From Chitinophagales bacterium (GTDB lineage Bacteria > Bacteroidota > Bacteroidia > Chitinophagales > UBA10324): a DNA stretch of 7,578 bases. The notes below the pieces were generated by a model that was not told the origin of the DNA, searched no databases, and saw only the letters and a program-made list of their open reading frames with translations. The position numbers and the translations under genes are program-made. This document shows, in pieces, positions 7,235-7,578 of this stretch. Each line of letters opens with the position of its first letter. The first letter of the stretch is position 1. Where the stretch lies: positions 1 through 7,578 of the forward strand of contig JAJAYG010000160.1 in the NCBI GenBank assembly GCA_026786335.1. The letters are read 5' to 3'.

Positions 7235-7266
7235 TTGGCAATGGCTTATGAGTCGCGATATATTTG
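7235..7266 (+). promoter_or_regulatory. Bacteroidota-type sigma-ABfr promoter
   Basis: TTG at 7235-7237, a 21-bp spacer, and TATATTTG at 7259-7266 match the Bacteroidota housekeeping consensus (TTG, 17-23 bp, TAnnTTTG), with every fixed base of the -7 box present. Expected transcription start is about 7270-7273. No believable coding gene follows before the terminator at 7343. Confidence 0.5.
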
Positions 7267-7270
7267 TACT

Positions 7271-7370
7271 GCGTTCATTCATATATTTTTTATCAGGCAA
7301 TGCATTTATATAAGCACCCTACCAGATAAAACTTACGTATCGGGGAGTCACTATAGACTCCCTTTTTTAT
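7271..7370 (+). ncRNA. Candidate small RNA of about 100 nt
   Basis: The segment begins a few bases after a consensus -7 box and ends in a strong intrinsic terminator, the usual layout of a free-standing bacterial small RNA. A second helix is possible: TTTTATC (7288-7294) pairs with GATAAAA (7325-7331), enclosing 30 nt. A 9-codon frame (ATG 7300 to TAA 7329; MHLYKHPTR) lies inside, so a leader peptide with attenuator is an alternative reading. It matches no RNA family I can recognise. Its existence is inferred from the flanking signals; start and strand use are not shown by the sequence itself. Confidence 0.4.
7343..7368 (+). terminator. Rho-independent terminator
   Basis: GGGAGTC (7343-7349) and GACTCCC (7356-7362) form a perfect 7-bp stem with five GC pairs and a 6-nt loop ACTATA, followed directly by six T and, after one A, four more T. 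The orientation is plus strand. The only upstream plus-strand transcript it could serve in this window is the candidate small RNA, because the nearest gene to the left runs the other way. Confidence 0.82.
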
Positions 7371-7481
7371 TTTCAAATAATTTTAAGCGCAGGTAAAAAG
7401 GTTCGTAGTTCGTATGAATTCATTCGCATGTTTAATTGCATAGTTCGCAGATTTGGCTATTCCTGCCCCTGCAATCAGCTA

Positions 7482-7489
7482 TATGTTTG
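7482..7489 (+). promoter_or_regulatory. Possible -7 box for the gene at the right edge
   Basis: TATGTTTG fits TAnnTTTG exactly. The nearest upstream TTG (7453-7455) is 26 bp away, outside the usual spacing, so the -33 element is poor. Start would fall near 7495, giving a leader of about 53 nt before the ATG at 7548. Confidence 0.3.
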
Positions 7490-7500
7490 CAACGGGTTTG

Positions 7501-7514
7501 GTGGTTTTAACCAC
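7501..7514. repeat. Perfect dyad GTGGTTTTAACCAC, possible operator or leader hairpin
   Basis: GTGGTT and AACCAC are exact reverse complements around a 2-nt centre. The dyad lies just after the predicted start point of the 7482 promoter and 34 bp before the ATG at 7548. This position suits a repressor site or a small 5' leader hairpin; no T-run follows, so it is not a terminator. Confidence 0.35.
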
Positions 7515-7547
7515 GTATAATATCTGAGATAATTATTTTCTTGGGCT

Positions 7548-7578
7548 ATGAAAACAAGGAATAAGCGGGGCAATATTC
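7548..7578 (+). CDS. Start of a possible gene cut by the right window edge
   Basis: ATG at 7548 opens a frame of ten codons (MKTRNKRGNI) that runs off the window. A possible promoter at 7482 and a dyad upstream support a gene start here. The sequence is too short to assign a family, and a signal peptide is not evident in these residues. Confidence 0.3.
   Translation, partial: MKTRNKRGNI

Larger units (their letters stand above)
7163..7547. other. Intergenic region without a convincing protein gene
   Basis: This 385-bp stretch separates the leftward regulator from a possible rightward gene at the window edge. It holds a promoter-terminator pair framing a candidate small RNA (7235-7368), a second -7-like box (7482-7489), a perfect dyad (7501-7514), a 10-bp palindrome ATGAATTCAT (7414-7423) and three scattered TTCGCAG motifs (7200, 7221, 7444). 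An open frame at 7169-7396 runs straight through the terminator hairpin, resembles no family I know and is not accepted as a gene. Confidence 0.6.

Noticed and set aside
7169..7396. 75-residue plus-strand open frame
   Set aside because: It runs through a strong intrinsic terminator, contains the small RNA promoter, and has no recognisable family.
7414..7423. Palindrome ATGAATTCAT as an operator
   Set aside because: A single 10-bp AT-rich palindrome with no neighbouring copy or promoter alignment is expected by chance.
7200..7450. Three TTCGCAG copies as an iteron or CRISPR-like array
   Set aside because: Units are only 7 bp, unevenly spaced (21 and 223 bp) and without conserved flanks.

Overview
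The window looks like chromosomal DNA of a Bacteroidota bacterium. Three signs point there. Two proteins end in type IX secretion (T9SS) type A sorting domains. The best promoter-like sites follow the TTG / TAnnTTTG consensus of this phylum. The starts lack Shine-Dalgarno sequences. Moderate GC, the Ig/Fn3-rich adhesin-like protein and the LytTR regulator fit the same group. Genus cannot be read from the sequence.

Plus strand, left to right: (1) the 3' part of a large secreted multidomain protein, cut by the left window edge (1-2351); (2) an intact carboxyltransferase beta subunit of an acyl-CoA carboxylase, methylcrotonyl-CoA carboxylase-like (2469-4106); (3) a decayed HEPN/MNT (HepT/MntA-type) toxin-antitoxin pair. 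In that pair the MNT antitoxin frame is open (4146-4445) but one catalytic Asp is replaced by Val. The HEPN toxin (4438-4777) has lost its ATG, carries an in-frame TGA and has a +1 frameshift; (4) a small secreted jelly-roll-like protein with signal peptide and T9SS sorting domain (4888-5820).

Minus strand: a LytTR-type response regulator (7162-6467), followed after 76 bp by ubiX, flavin prenyltransferase (6390-5830). ubiX converges on the secreted protein gene with only 9 bp between the two stop codons.

The right end (7163-7547) has no convincing protein gene, but it is not empty. It holds a good Bacteroidota promoter (7235-7266) and a textbook intrinsic terminator (7343-7368) about 100 nt apart on the plus strand. 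Together they suggest an undescribed small RNA of about 100 nt. A second -7-like box, a perfect dyad and the first codons of a possible gene running off the window follow.

The genes do not form one pathway. The most notable items are the dying HEPN/MNT module, the candidate small RNA and the unusual active-site residue in UbiX. No CRISPR array, tRNA, rRNA or insertion sequence was seen.
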